Shown: positions 35,469 through 44,599, counted from the first letter of the stretch. The stretch is DNA of 64,000 bases from Bacteroidota bacterium (GCA_016711505.1 JADJSV010000018.1:386082-450081), one strand, 5' to 3'. Program-made: numbers and translations. The notes: generated by a model not told the origin, from the sequence alone.

Positions 35469-37241
35469 CTAATTTTTCTTCGCCCATTCATCCATATATA
35501 TTTCAAATATATTTAATGGCATATTGCCACCTTTTAATATCGCATCATGAAAGGACATGAGATTAAATTTAGCGCCAAGCTCTTTTTTATATTTATCGCG
35601 TAGCTCCTTAATTTTTAGTTCTCCTGTCTTGTATGACAACGCTTGTCCGGGCATTGCAATATAGCGTTCAATTTCCTGGGTGGCAATTTGTTCTGATATA
35701 GCTTCATTATCCATCATGTATTTAATGGCATCTTCTCTTGTCATTTTCCCTGTATGCAATCCCACATCTACCACTAAGCGAATAGCACGGTGTATTTCTG
35801 TGCCATACGCACCCATTCTTTGGTAAGGGTCGGTATAGCAGCCCAACTGTTCGCCCAGTGATTCACAATACAGTGCCCACCCTTCGGCAAAAGCCGGATA
35901 AAAAGAAAATCGTCTGAATTCAGGTAGCGAAGTGTTCTCCTGCAGTAAGGAAATTTGATAATGATGCCCGGGAATTGCTTCGTGTAAAAAAGTTGCTTCC
36001 AGGGGCCAGTTTGTTGTATTGATTTTTGCAGGGTCAAGTATTGGAATATAATAAATGCCGGGACGGGTTCCATCTGCGGAACTCCTATTATATTGAGGTG
36101 AAGCGGCAGCCGCACGAAATGATTCCACTTCTCTTATTTCAAAGGGTGTTTTAGGGGCAACGCTAAAAAGTTTTTGCAATTGCGGCTGAATTTTAGCAAG
36201 TACCGCACGGTTGCTGTCTAAGACTTCCTGAACAGTTTTAAATGGCATAAACTGTTTGTCAGTTTGCATATAGTTGAAGAGTTCTTTTAAAGTGCCGGTG
36301 TAACCCATTTGATTTTTCAGCTTTTCCATCTCTGCTGTAATCCGGCTCACTTCAGTTAAACCTGTTTGATAAATTTCTTCGGGAGTTTTATGCGTAGTGG
36401 TAAAGTAGTAGATATAGTAACGGTACATAGCATCTCCGTTGGGCAATGCATTAATACCACTTGTAGATCGGGCAGCATTTAAATATTCACCACTAAAAAA
36501 AGCATGCAGCTTTTTGTAAGAAGGTATAAGTTGCTCATTAATCTCACGATTATAAGCGATGGTCAAACGGTTTTTATCTTCGTTTGAAAATTTTGCGGGG
36601 AAATGTTTTACAGGACCATAAAAAACATTTTTGGATGTATCACTTTGTGAAAGTTTTTCCATTTGAGGAATCATTTTTAAGACCAAGACTTTAGGCAATA
36701 CTATTCCCGCTGCAATGCCTTTTCGAAAGTTAGCAATGGTAGTATCTGTCCACACAGAGAAAGCGTCCATGCGTTGAAGCCAGTCATCATAATCCTTTAC
36801 CGTTTTAAAGGGTTGGTCTCCCGTGCCGCTTCCAAGCTGACCCATCTTAAGTGGTAATGAAAAGAACTGCGCAAAGGGCATCAACTCTTTATGAAATTGT
36901 TCGCCTTCGAGTTCTCTGTTAAGTATGTCTTTTAAAATGTAAAAAGAAATCCGGTCTTCCTGATTCAGGCTTTCAGGTTTGTAGCTGCTTAAATCATTCT
37001 GATATTTTGAATAAAATTCATGAACCTGCTTTAAAAACAACTGCGAACCATCATTTGGAAGAATGTTATTGTACCGGTTATCACCGGCTGCAGTTGCCTC
37101 CAGGGGAAAAAGCTTTATGCGGTCTTCATAGTAATTTTTGAACAGCTGATGAAGAGTATTGTTTTGGTTAACTATTTGTGCTCCTGCTGAGCTTAAAAAA
37201 AATAATGCTATAAAAGTTGCCTTTTGAATTTTACATTTCAT
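35469..37241 (-). CDS. DUF885 family secreted metallopeptidase-like protein
   Basis: The ATG at 37241 (MKCKIQKATFIALFF) gives about 590 residues with a signal peptide ending near SAGAQ. The DUF885 core includes FLHEAIPGHHYQISL, an HExxxHH zinc site, and FAEGWALYCESLGEQLG downstream. Family members resemble carboxypeptidase Taq-like zinc peptidases. No attC-like site separates it from the RsgA gene, so the two share a cassette interval. Confidence 0.88.
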   Translation of the reverse strand: MKCKIQKATFIALFFLSSAGAQIVNQNNTLHQLFKNYYEDRIKLFPLEATAAGDNRYNNILPNDGSQLFLKQVHEFYSKYQNDLSSYKPESLNQEDRISFYILKDILNRELEGEQFHKELMPFAQFFSLPLKMGQLGSGTGDQPFKTVKDYDDWLQRMDAFSVWTDTTIANFRKGIAAGIVLPKVLVLKMIPQMEKLSQSDTSKNVFYGPVKHFPAKFSNEDKNRLTIAYNREINEQLIPSYKKLHAFFSGEYLNAARSTSGINALPNGDAMYRYYIYYFTTTHKTPEEIYQTGLTEVSRITAEMEKLKNQMGYTGTLKELFNYMQTDKQFMPFKTVQEVLDSNRAVLAKIQPQLQKLFSVAPKTPFEIREVESFRAAAASPQYNRSSADGTRPGIYYIPILDPAKINTTNWPLEATFLHEAIPGHHYQISLLQENTSLPEFRRFSFYPAFAEGWALYCESLGEQLGCYTDPYQRMGAYGTEIHRAIRLVVDVGLHTGKMTREDAIKYMMDNEAISEQIATQEIERYIAMPGQALSYKTGELKIKELRDKYKKELGAKFNLMSFHDAILKGGNMPLNIFEIYMDEWAKKN

Positions 37242-37309
37242 AAGTAGATAATTTACAAAGTTAATTTCTTGCAATCAGTTTCAAATTAGTATTGCCGCCA
37301 AGCATGCCG

Positions 37310-37401
37310 CATAACGGTTAGCATTGCCGAAGCATTATTTTTTACCGAAGATAAAAAAAAAGAGTAAAAAAATAATGTTTTGGCAAGCACCCATGTTAGC
37401 G
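37310..37401 (-). repeat. attC-like site J (type 1) with an IS-end scar
   Basis: The left side is standard type 1 (CATAACGGTTAGCATTGCC). The right arm reads TTTTGGCAAGCACCCATGTT and then AGCGG. The ten bases AGCACCCATG equal the left end of the IS1111-like element, so the site looks like an IS insertion that later lost most of the element. Confidence 0.75.
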
Positions 37402-37421
37402 GAAGGTTTTTATTCTTTGGA

Positions 37422-37943
37422 TCACATAGTGGCAAGTGCAGATGTCAAACCTGTTGCCCGTCTCCATGCCGCAAGTTGTCCTAAATGCATTGCCTCATGA
37501 TTAATACACATAAAAATAACAAGGTCAAGCAGGGTCGGCATATAACTGTTGAAACGCCATTTTATATTTTCTCTCAATTTATTTTCATCTGCAATTTTCA
37601 ATAAATTCTTTACCTTATTATGTTGATGTTCTAATTCATTTATCAATAATTCCTTTGATGGGAATTTACTAATATCTTTGTCAGGTTTTCGTGGGTCTCC
37701 CGGTCCTTTTCGTAGAAATAAGTCCGCCCAATTGTCCGGCATTTCAAATTTTGCACCTAAGTCCTCTGCAAGCATTGCACTACCTGAAACCAAATGTCCA
37801 AGTGTAAATGCGGGATGATTATCCAGTCCGTTTGAAGGAATAATTGTCATTTGTGCATGATTCAGGTCTTCAACGAGTTTCTTCGCATAATCAAGATTAA
37901 AGTCATACTGATTTATAACTGTCTTTAGAATTGCTTCGTTCAT
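37422..37943 (-). CDS. DinB-family protein
   Basis: 173 residues of the DinB/YfiT four-helix fold: QYDFNLDYAKKLVEDLNHAQ, AFTLGHLVSGSAMLAEDLGA and CINHEAMHLGQLAAWRRATGL, with His residues in GHL and HEAMHLGQ at the family's metal site. Some relatives are thiol S-transferases (bacillithiol). Single gene between sites J and K. Confidence 0.85.
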   Translation of the reverse strand: MNEAILKTVINQYDFNLDYAKKLVEDLNHAQMTIIPSNGLDNHPAFTLGHLVSGSAMLAEDLGAKFEMPDNWADLFLRKGPGDPRKPDKDISKFPSKELLINELEHQHNKVKNLLKIADENKLRENIKWRFNSYMPTLLDLVIFMCINHEAMHLGQLAAWRRATGLTSALATM

Positions 37944-38038
37944 TTGTTTAAAAATTCGTGTTTGTTTGTTCTTTGATTTGTTCCATAAATTAACATGGTT
38001 GCCGTGCGTTGTTTGCAGGGTCAGTCGTTTAACTTTCC

Positions 38039-38132
38039 GCTAACGTTTAGCATTGCCATAGCATTATTTTATTTACCGAAATATAAAAATAAAAAGATTC
38101 GAAAAATATGTTATGGCAATGCGATGTTAGGA
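38039..38132 (-). repeat. attC-like site K (type 1, 94 bp)
   Basis: GCTAACGTTTAGCATTGCC against GGCAATGCGATGTTAGGA, with CATTATTTT and AAAAATATG forming the inner stem. It lies 20 bp 3' of the next secreted-protein gene. Confidence 0.82.
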
Positions 38133-38151
38133 GTTCGGACTTCTTTTTCCG

Positions 38152-38913
38152 TCATTTGTAAATTCGTGTTTCAAGTAAAACCTTTTTGTTGTCATAAGTA
38201 ACATATTTTTCTATCCAACGATTTAATTTGTCATAAGTATATTCGTACTCTTCGAGAAACCAATGTCTGTTTCCACCAATCAGACTTATCATTTTTCCTG
38301 TTGTGGTGTCCATAAGCGTTGGAACATTACTGTAAATTTTATCGCCGTATTGATTGTATTGACTCTCTTCAATTTGAGTAATGTTGCCATCTTCCACTAT
38401 TTGATTAAAGATTTGTTGTCCTGCAGAATTAAATCGTCTCTTTTCAACAAAGGAGGTGTTGTTGAATGAATGTGTTACGATTTGTGCGTTGTTAAAACTG
38501 TCGAAATCCGAATACGTTTCTATAACTGTCCACTGACCGAAATATTTAGTTTTAGAAATTACCCTGCCTTTTTCGTCCAATGAATAGACGAATTTGGTTG
38601 TGTCCTTATGCGATTTATTCTTAGAGTCGGAAACCATGATACTCTCAATAAGAAGCCCTTTGTCATTATAACGATATTCATAGCTTTCTCTGAGCTGTCT
38701 TTTGAAATAGTTAAAAGATTTATTCGTTCTACCGTTGTCGTCAAAATAGTAAATCGATCTAAACCCTTTTTGAGCACAACAACCATTATATGATTTATTA
38801 ATTAGTTTCTTGGATCCGGGAAACTTTTCAACTTCAACAGCAATTGACTGTCCAACTGATAGATGAGTCAGAAATAGTAATATCACTAAAGCAAATGTTT
38901 GTCGTCTTGTCAT
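38152..38913 (-). CDS. Secreted protein of unknown function
   Basis: The ATG at 38913 (MTRRQTFALVILLFL) follows a lone attC arm by about 20 bp. About 253 residues: a signal peptide, then strands like YYFDDNGRTNKSFNYF, YEYRYNDKGLLIESIMV and EEYEYTYDKLNRWIEKY, reminiscent of YD/RHS-type repeats found in short secreted Bacteroidota proteins. No catalytic motif is visible. Confidence 0.6.
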   Translation of the reverse strand: MTRRQTFALVILLFLTHLSVGQSIAVEVEKFPGSKKLINKSYNGCCAQKGFRSIYYFDDNGRTNKSFNYFKRQLRESYEYRYNDKGLLIESIMVSDSKNKSHKDTTKFVYSLDEKGRVISKTKYFGQWTVIETYSDFDSFNNAQIVTHSFNNTSFVEKRRFNSAGQQIFNQIVEDGNITQIEESQYNQYGDKIYSNVPTLMDTTTGKMISLIGGNRHWFLEEYEYTYDKLNRWIEKYVTYDNKKVLLETRIYK

Positions 38914-38927
38914 TCTGTTTAGTTGCT

Positions 38928-38952
38928 GTTTTGGCAATGAGGTGTTAGCGGT
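38928..38952 (-). repeat. Truncated attC-like site L (one type-1 arm)
   Basis: GGCAATGAGGTGTTAGCGG equals the right arm of type 1; no left arm is present before the next coding start. It ends 42 bp 3' of the next gene. Confidence 0.6.
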
Positions 38953-38993
38953 TCGTGCTTTTATACCTTATCCCTTTGTCATTTTGTTTCTAA

Positions 38994-39683
38994 TCATTTC
39001 TCTGTGAGATATTTCATTAAGTAAGTCGCTGATGTCAATGCTGGACTAGCCATTGGGTCGTTAAATAAAACGTCAATTGGTCCTTCACCAAAATATAGTC
39101 CGTCGGAAACAAGGAAAGTAATTCTTACATTTCCTTTTGTCGGGGCTGGTCGTCTTGGTTTGTCCCAAACACCAATTTGATTAACGATGTTTTGGCTTTT
39201 TAAAAACAAGTCTTGGGTTAGTTCGTTTGATTTTTCGTCTGACGTTTCCCAAACTAAAATTTTTCCAGTCTGGTTGATGTAACGAGCCGTTCCGTCATTA
39301 AATGATGCTAAAGCGTCAAGACCGCTGTCAAGTCCAACTTCAACAATTACGGCAAGAAGTTCTTTCTTATTTGGTTTGTGTCCGCCTGCAAGTTGTCTGT
39401 TGTATGAAAGAACTTTCAGTCTTGTGTCAGAAGTGCTGTCGCCAATAATTTTCTGCAAGTCCGAAATTTAGGGATAAGGCGGTTTTGTATTTTTTTTATA
39501 CAAGTCAATGTTGTCGCAAAACAATAGATTGTATATAAGATTTGTCGAGCTGTCCTTGTAGGGGTCTTCCGAAGCCGATAATTGTTCAGGAGTTTTTTTG
39601 AAAAAACTAAATAGTCCCATAGCCGCTATTGTTAGTGTTGTTAAGGTCAGTCCTGCGATTACGATTTTTTTCGTCCTTGTCAT
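38994..39683 (-). pseudogene. Membrane-anchored cassette protein interrupted by an in-frame stop
   Basis: The ATG at 39683 starts MTRTKKIVIAGLTLTTLTI, a membrane anchor, and LFSFFKKTPEQLSASEDPYK, ending in PPYP and TAA at 39468. The same frame continues after the stop with ISDLQKIIGDSTSDTRLK and AVIVEVGLDSGLDALASF to 38994. Together they would be about 229 residues. The single TAA could be real or two compensating indels. The C-terminal part is widespread in Bacteroidota as an unnamed family. Confidence 0.6.
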
Positions 39684-39712
39684 TTTGTTTGATGGTCGTC
39701 ATAGCATGACTT

Positions 39713-39809
39713 TTTACGTTTCGCCTTTCCGTAGCATTATTATTTTACCGAAATATAAAAATAAAAAGAGTATAAAAATTTTGTTTTTGCATAGGATGCG
39801 GTGTTATAT
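39713..39809 (-). repeat. attC-like site M (type 1) with an IS right-end scar
   Basis: Type-1 body (TTACCGAAATATAAAAATAA) with the right arm TTTTTGCATAGGATGCGGTG and then TTAT. The CATAGG before ATGCGGTG equals the right end of the IS1111-like element; the normal sequence has GGCA there. It looks like a deletion that kept only the IS terminus. Confidence 0.72.
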
Positions 39810-39818
39810 GTAGCCTTT

Positions 39819-40601
39819 TTATTTTCGCTTTTCCCATTCATCCCAATTCTTATCTGTTGGTTTAGTAAATTTGATTCTATCACCAACCCACGAAGTCTGG
39901 TTGCCAGATGAGTCCATAAATGAAAACTCAACTTCATAATCATTACTCTCGTCAAATGTAAATGCTCCTGAACACATTCCATGTCCCACAATTATTTGAT
40001 TATTTCGGGGCATTATAAAATATGTTGTTTCAATTCGAGATTTTATATTCTTAACAGTCGTTTTGATTGTTACTTCAGAGCTGTCTGTTACAGGAAAGTC
40101 AAAATCAACAGACATAGCCGGGCCACATCCAAAACGTATATATGATTTATCGATTTCCTTTGGTACTGAAGTCAGTAAAGGTTTATCGTTGTCAATACCC
40201 GCAACAACTTTGTATTTTATTGGTTCATATAACTTTGTTTTGTCATTGTAGCGAGTGAAACGATCATATTCGGGCAAACTGTCTATAAACATAGTATATT
40301 CAACTCCTGCTACTAATTCTGTTTCAGGTTTCAATAGGGCTTGTGTTAGATAAAATTGTCCTGTATAAATTCCTGTAACAATAAGTTTTACCTTCTTGTT
40401 TCCACTTTTAAGGTAGATGTCGTGTTTCTTGTTTAGTCCTAAAATAACATTCTGACTTTCGGCATAACCGTCAAGAATAAAAATTGTGTTTTGTTTTATT
40501 GTCTGGCTGCTTGGGAATACCCAAAGAGCTGTCCCCGCACATTCAGCATATACTGTCGCAGTCCAAAGCAATCCGATTAATATTGAAAGTATCTGTTTCA
40601 T
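39819..40601 (-). CDS. Secreted protein of unknown function
   Basis: The ATG at 40601 (MKQILSILIGLLW) is preferred, 10 bp after site N; a longer frame crosses the palindrome. About 260 residues with a signal peptide ending TVYAECAGTALWVFP. The mature part is rich in beta strands, with no motif I can name. Start position after the outer box is exactly what an integron cassette predicts. Confidence 0.65.
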   Translation of the reverse strand: MKQILSILIGLLWTATVYAECAGTALWVFPSSQTIKQNTIFILDGYAESQNVILGLNKKHDIYLKSGNKKVKLIVTGIYTGQFYLTQALLKPETELVAGVEYTMFIDSLPEYDRFTRYNDKTKLYEPIKYKVVAGIDNDKPLLTSVPKEIDKSYIRFGCGPAMSVDFDFPVTDSSEVTIKTTVKNIKSRIETTYFIMPRNNQIIVGHGMCSGAFTFDESNDYEVEFSFMDSSGNQTSWVGDRIKFTKPTDKNWDEWEKRK

Positions 40602-40610
40602 AAAGTTACA

Positions 40611-40700
40611 CATAACGGTTAGCCTTGCTGCTTGGCGCTCCTTCCTCTTGAATCGAAGGTAGTGCTTTCTTTGCATGGCAGCAAGCACCCATGTTATAGG
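40611..40700 (-). repeat. attC-like site N with IS left-end scar
   Basis: CATAACGGTTAGCCTTGCTG and GGCAGCAAGCACCCATGTTA. The centre resembles site E (TTCCTCTTGAATCGAAG). The right arm contains AGCACCCATG, the same ten IS-end bases as site J, joined to GTTA. Confidence 0.72.
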
Positions 40701-40722
40701 CCGTTTTTTTCGTCTACTGTAT

Positions 40723-41160
40723 TCATTTGGATGGATTAAAACCATACATGAATTCATTCAAGTGTCCTCCAGAACTTTCAAGTCCAACGATATCCATAAG
40801 TTCTTCGAAGTAGTGACAAACTCTTTCTCTATCTTCTGTATCAAGATCACTATAAACGTCACTGAAACGGTCTAGCCCTTCTTGTATTTTATCTTGATAT
40901 ACTTTATCACTCGCTTTTCCGCTTACTGCAATTTTTTTAAAATCGTCTGCAGCTAAATTTATTTTTTCAGTTAAAATTGGTCTCAGTGTAGAATCAGAAA
41001 TTCCAGGGTAGAAAATGGCGGTGTCTTGAACAAACTTTTCTTTTTTCTTAAATGCTTCAATCAGATCCATTGAGTTAATTGGTGTTTTAATATGTTTTTG
41101 TCCACAGGAAATCAAAGACAGAATTATAAAAATATAAAATTGGGGTTTAAATTGTTTCAT
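40723..41160 (-). CDS. DUF4844 lipoprotein
   Basis: 145 residues. A lipoprotein signal ends in FIILSLISCGQ. The mature part contains the DUF4844 signature ERVCHYFEELMDIVGLESSG followed by LNEFMYGFNPS, with the conserved FEELMDIVGLES block near the C-terminus. Function is unknown. Single gene between sites N and O. Confidence 0.75.
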   Translation of the reverse strand: MKQFKPQFYIFIILSLISCGQKHIKTPINSMDLIEAFKKKEKFVQDTAIFYPGISDSTLRPILTEKINLAADDFKKIAVSGKASDKVYQDKIQEGLDRFSDVYSDLDTEDRERVCHYFEELMDIVGLESSGGHLNEFMYGFNPSK

Positions 41161-41179
41161 GTTTGCTCTTTAAAATACC

Positions 41180-41311
41180 CTATAACGTGATGCGGCTTGA
41201 CGAAGGTAGCGATTACGAAGCATAAAACGGTCTGAAAGCAATATGCTTTATGCGAAACGCAAATATTCAATTTACCACTGAACCGACACTTTCGCTAAGC
41301 CAAAGTTGTCT
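41180..41311 (-). repeat. attC-like site O (type 2, right box decayed)
   Basis: TATAACGTGATGCGGCTTG against CACTTTCGCTAAGCCAAAGT; the right box is GTTGTCT. The right half is also the reading frame of a cyclase remnant, so cassette and site have fused. Confidence 0.55.
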
Positions 41312-41450
41312 GATGTACTATACAGGTTCTTCAATTGATTTAACTTTCCTTTATTCTTTGCATCAACTTTACCACGGAATGCCCATTTGAATTTATTTTT
41401 CACCAATTCGTATGTAGTCTCACTAATGTTGATCTTTCCTATGCGCTGCT
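41272..41450 (-). pseudogene. C-terminal remnant of an adenylate/guanylate cyclase
   Basis: A frame without a start gives GKINISETTYELVKNKF, WAFRGKVDAKNKGKLNQL and then runs into site O and stops at 41272. GxxNISxxTYELVKxxF and RGKxxAKNKG are the end of class III nucleotide cyclase domains. The catalytic part is gone; an in-frame stop lies just upstream. Confidence 0.6.
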
Positions 41451-41514
41451 TTTATTGTCTCTATTAACCAAATTATTTTTATTTGTCTTATAAATTGTAA
41501 GTAAAAGTCAACTG

Positions 41515-41994
41515 TCAAGGTTTTTCTAAAATGTCTGTCGCTGTTTTATTACCGAGTTGTTCAGCTAAGCCGATAAGAAGTCCTTCTGTCCCACGAATGT
41601 AGCAGAGCTTATAAGTGTTTTCAAAGTTAACTACTTCTCCAACGACTTCGGCACCATGTTTCGCAAGTCGTTTTAGTAATTCGTCAAGGTTGTCAACCCT
41701 GAACATAACACGAAGATAACCAAGAGAGTTAACTGGAGCTTTCCTGTGATCTGCAATAGTATGAGGGGCGAGAAATTGTGAAAGTTCAAGTCGGTTATGT
41801 CCGTCTGGCGTTACCATCATAGCAACCTCTACCGATTGATTTCCAAGTCCTGTCACTCGTCCTGCCCATTCGCCTTCAATCATTGCTCGTCCTTCAAGTG
41901 TCAGTCCAATTTCTTTGAAAAAGGAAATAGCATTGTCAAGAGATTTTACAACAATACCGACATTGTTCATTTCTATTAATTTACTTTTTGTCAT
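41515..41994 (-). CDS. VOC-superfamily protein
   Basis: 159 residues: EMNNVGIVVKSLDNAISFF, EIGLTLEGRAMIEGEWAG, ELSQFLAPHTIADHRKAPV and LRVMFRVDNLDELLKRLAKH are two betaalphabetabetabeta modules. The His/Glu metal positions of glyoxalase I are partly kept. It is preceded by the Reg_prop gene (48 bp) with no attC-like site between them. Confidence 0.83.
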   Translation of the reverse strand: MTKSKLIEMNNVGIVVKSLDNAISFFKEIGLTLEGRAMIEGEWAGRVTGLGNQSVEVAMMVTPDGHNRLELSQFLAPHTIADHRKAPVNSLGYLRVMFRVDNLDELLKRLAKHGAEVVGEVVNFENTYKLCYIRGTEGLLIGLAEQLGNKTATDILEKP

Positions 41995-42041
41995 TTCTTT
42001 TCCTTTCGTGTCAGGTGTTTCAAGATTTGTATGTCGTTCAA

Positions 42042-43034
42042 TTATTGCTTTTTCACTTTGTATGTATAATTAATAAACTTTCCTGAAGGTGAATGATAAC
42101 GAAACAATCCACCCCTTGTACCTACCCAAATGTTTCCTTCATTATCTTCTACAACTGTCCAGACATCGGAATTAGAAAGACCGTCTTTTGTTGAAAAGTG
42201 GGTGAAGGACTTTCCATCGTAACAGCAAACACCTCCAGCCCCTGTGTTCCACTTAGTATCGCTGCCCACCCAAATGTTTCCCTTTTTATCTTCATAAATA
42301 CAATCAATAGTATCATTGCAAAGACCATTTTCCTTTGTAAAATGTGTATAGGATTTTCCATCATAACGGCACAGTCCTCTATACAAATTGACGAACCAGA
42401 TGTTCCCCGTTTTATCTTCTCTGATGTCCATAATCTGACTACTGAAACATCCATCAACCTTAGTAAACCTACCTGAGGTGGAATCGTAACGACTCACGCC
42501 TCCGGCCCTTTCACCGAACCAAAGATTGCCTGATTTATCTTCTAAAATACATTGAACACCATTACTGCCCAATCCTTGTTTTTCTGTAAAATTGGTAACA
42601 GCACCTGTGGCAGGATTATAACGACAAACTCCGTAGCCATTCGTACCGAACCAAAAATTTCCATTTCTGTCTTCTAAAATACAATTAATCTCGGATTTGC
42701 ACAGCCCTTCTTTCGTTGTAACATCGGTAAAGGATTTACCATCGTAACGACATACTCCATTGTCAGTGCCGAACCAAAGGTTTCCTGCTTTATCTTCAAA
42801 AACAGATTCAACATTGTTATTATTCAAACCATCTTCCTTTGTAAAATTGGTAGACTTGTCTGATGCAACATCATAACGATACACACCCGCACCCATAGTT
42901 CCGAACCAAAGGTTCCCGGCTTTATCTTTCAAACTGCAACGAAACATATACTCACTTACTTGTCCGTAGCAGGGAATAAATAAAATTAATAACAGCAAGG
43001 TGCAGATTTGTATGTTTATGTAATACTTTTTCAT
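42042..43034 (-). CDS. Reg_prop (two-component-regulator propeller) repeat protein
   Basis: The ATG at 43034 (MKKYYINIQICTLLL) gives about 330 residues. A signal peptide is followed by seven Reg_prop repeats such as EDKAGNLWFGTDNGVCRYDG, EDRNGNFWFGTNGYG and EDNEGNIWVGTRGGLFRYH, which together form one seven-blade propeller. In hybrid two-component sensors such propellers sense sugars; here there is no kinase, so it may be a stand-alone periplasmic sensor or a fragment of a larger regulator. Confidence 0.82.
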   Translation of the reverse strand: MKKYYINIQICTLLLLILFIPCYGQVSEYMFRCSLKDKAGNLWFGTMGAGVYRYDVASDKSTNFTKEDGLNNNNVESVFEDKAGNLWFGTDNGVCRYDGKSFTDVTTKEGLCKSEINCILEDRNGNFWFGTNGYGVCRYNPATGAVTNFTEKQGLGSNGVQCILEDKSGNLWFGERAGGVSRYDSTSGRFTKVDGCFSSQIMDIREDKTGNIWFVNLYRGLCRYDGKSYTHFTKENGLCNDTIDCIYEDKKGNIWVGSDTKWNTGAGGVCCYDGKSFTHFSTKDGLSNSDVWTVVEDNEGNIWVGTRGGLFRYHSPSGKFINYTYKVKKQ

Positions 43035-43105
43035 TTCTCTGTAATTTTGTTTTAAGGAGTTTATTTCTTGCATTCTGTTTCAGTTAGCACGTCACACAAC
43101 ATTAC

Positions 43106-43237
43106 TGATAACGTTTTGTCGCTTTGCGAAGGCGGGGATTTTCAGCACTAAACTTCATTAGAAGCACGGGGCTTGATTTAATCACTTTACTTTCATAGAA
43201 GCGCAAAACTCCCGCTCATACAAACGGTTGTTAGCGG
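43106..43237 (-). repeat. attC-like site P (type 2, 132 bp)
   Basis: TGATAACGTTTTGTCGC against CATACAAACGGTTGTTAGCG; centre GGATTTTCAGCACTAAACTT is shared with site Z at 59.1 kb. Confidence 0.72.
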
Positions 43238-43269
43238 CTGCCGTTTTTACTGATCGCCAAATTTTATTT

Positions 43270-43629
43270 TCATTTAATACTCTGTCCAAAAGTCAATAGG
43301 TTGTTGCTTGGATCAAGTAATGCGAACTCTCTTTGTCCCCAAGGTTTTGTTTCTAAATGCCCGTTCGGGTGAATTGAAATCTTGTTGTCCAAAAGTGTTT
43401 GGTAAAGTTTATCAATGTCGTTTGTCCTGATATAAACTTGTCCATAGTTTTCTTTTGGGTCAAGGTCTTTGAACTCAAAAAAGTGAATTTGAATGTTGTC
43501 TTTATGAACCATTAAGTAACCACCAAAGTCATTGTCACCAAAAAATTGAAACCCTAATTTGTTCACGTAATAGTCTTTCGTTACCACTTTGTCTCGCATT
43601 GGTAACTTAGGATTTATTTCTGTCAGCAT
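43270..43629 (-). CDS. Bleomycin-resistance-like VOC protein
   Basis: 119 residues: MLTEINPKLPMRDKVVTKDY, VNKLGFQFFGDNDFGGYLMV, KDNIQIHFFEFKDLDPKENY and PWGQREFALLDPSNNLLTFG resemble Ble/ShBle, small dimeric proteins that sequester bleomycin. Drug binding is inferred only from the family. Single gene between sites P and Q. Confidence 0.83.
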   Translation of the reverse strand: MLTEINPKLPMRDKVVTKDYYVNKLGFQFFGDNDFGGYLMVHKDNIQIHFFEFKDLDPKENYGQVYIRTNDIDKLYQTLLDNKISIHPNGHLETKPWGQREFALLDPSNNLLTFGQSIK

Positions 43630-43702
43630 ATTTTATTGCGTTTATTTTGTAGATAAAATTTCTTGTTGGCAACTGTTTGTTGCCATGATTCAACAGGGTT
43701 GC

Positions 43703-43833
43703 CACTAATGTTTTGTAGCTACAAGAAGTTGGCGATTTCGGAGACGAAAACTGTCTGCCATCACAAAACTTGATTCTAAGCACAAAGCTTCATTTAACCA
43801 CTGAACCACCAATTTCTTGTAGGTGCTGTCATG
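43703..43833 (-). repeat. attC-like site Q (type 2, 131 bp)
   Basis: CACTAATGTTTTGTAGCTAC against CTTGTAGGTGCTGTCATG; nearly the same centre as site G (CGGAGACGAAAACTG, GAACCACCAATTTC). Outer boxes are drifted (TAATG/GTCAT). Confidence 0.7.
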
Positions 43834-43852
43834 TGTTCGTTTTTATCTTTTG

Positions 43853-44416
43853 TCAATTTTCATAAGAAAAGTCCTTTAATTCTATTAACTCCTTTTGAAT
43901 TTGGTTTTCCCATTCTTTTTGTTTCGTCAAGTCGGTTCCGTACTTTGTTTCATGGTCGTATTCGATTCGTCTTTTTGAAAAGTCGGTCATAATTTTGTTG
44001 TTTAATTCCTTTGCTATTTCTGTCCCGTTTGCTATTTTTTTTCTGTTCTCACGTAGTTCTTTCCGGAATTGTCGAGTGTAAATTTCACAAATGTCGAAGA
44101 GTGTCTGCTGATACAAAAGTGATTGATTAATATTAGTTGTTGTGTCAATCCAGGATGCAGTTTTGATCATGTAGTTATGGACTTTTTTGTTAAAGTTTTT
44201 TGTCAAAAAGTCAAAGCCGCCTACTTCGTAGTCAACAGAAAATTGTGCAAATGAAGATGTAGTTTCATTAGATCTGGTCTTGATTGAAAAATCGTCCAAT
44301 GTCAGTTTATATGTTGCACTCCATTGCAAATTGTCATGGCTGTTTTGTCCATATGCATAACTTGTCAGCAAGCAAATTAGCGTAATTAAAATTGTTGGTC
44401 TGTGAATTAATGTCAT
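43853..44416 (-). CDS. Secreted DUF922-like protein
   Basis: The ATG at 44416 (MTLIHRPTILITLICLL) gives about 187 residues with signal peptide. LQWSATYKLTLDDFSI and EYDHETKYGTDLTKQKEWEN match the ends of DUF922-type putative secreted proteases, but the HExxH metal motif of active members is absent. Longer upstream frames cross site R. Confidence 0.55.
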   Translation of the reverse strand: MTLIHRPTILITLICLLTSYAYGQNSHDNLQWSATYKLTLDDFSIKTRSNETTSSFAQFSVDYEVGGFDFLTKNFNKKVHNYMIKTASWIDTTTNINQSLLYQQTLFDICEIYTRQFRKELRENRKKIANGTEIAKELNNKIMTDFSKRRIEYDHETKYGTDLTKQKEWENQIQKELIELKDFSYEN

Positions 44417-44451
44417 TGCTATGTCTATGTTTTGGCATGTCCTAAAATGGC

Positions 44452-44584
44452 GCATAATGTTATGCGGGCTAATGAAGTGGCGCATTAAAACGAGTACTTT
44501 CTCCTTTAAAACTAAACAAAATAAGAATGAGAAATTCACTGCTTATGACTTCCCGAGCCATTTCATTTAGTCCGATGTTAACGG
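44452..44584 (-). repeat. attC-like site R (type 2, drifted)
   Basis: GCATAATGTTATGCGGGCTA against GAGCCATTTCATTTAGTCC then GATGTTAACGG. The arms match imperfectly (AATGAAGTGGC / CCATTTCATTT). It is 16 bp 3' of the T9SS gene. Confidence 0.6.
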
Positions 44585-44599
44585 TTGGTTTTCTTCTTG

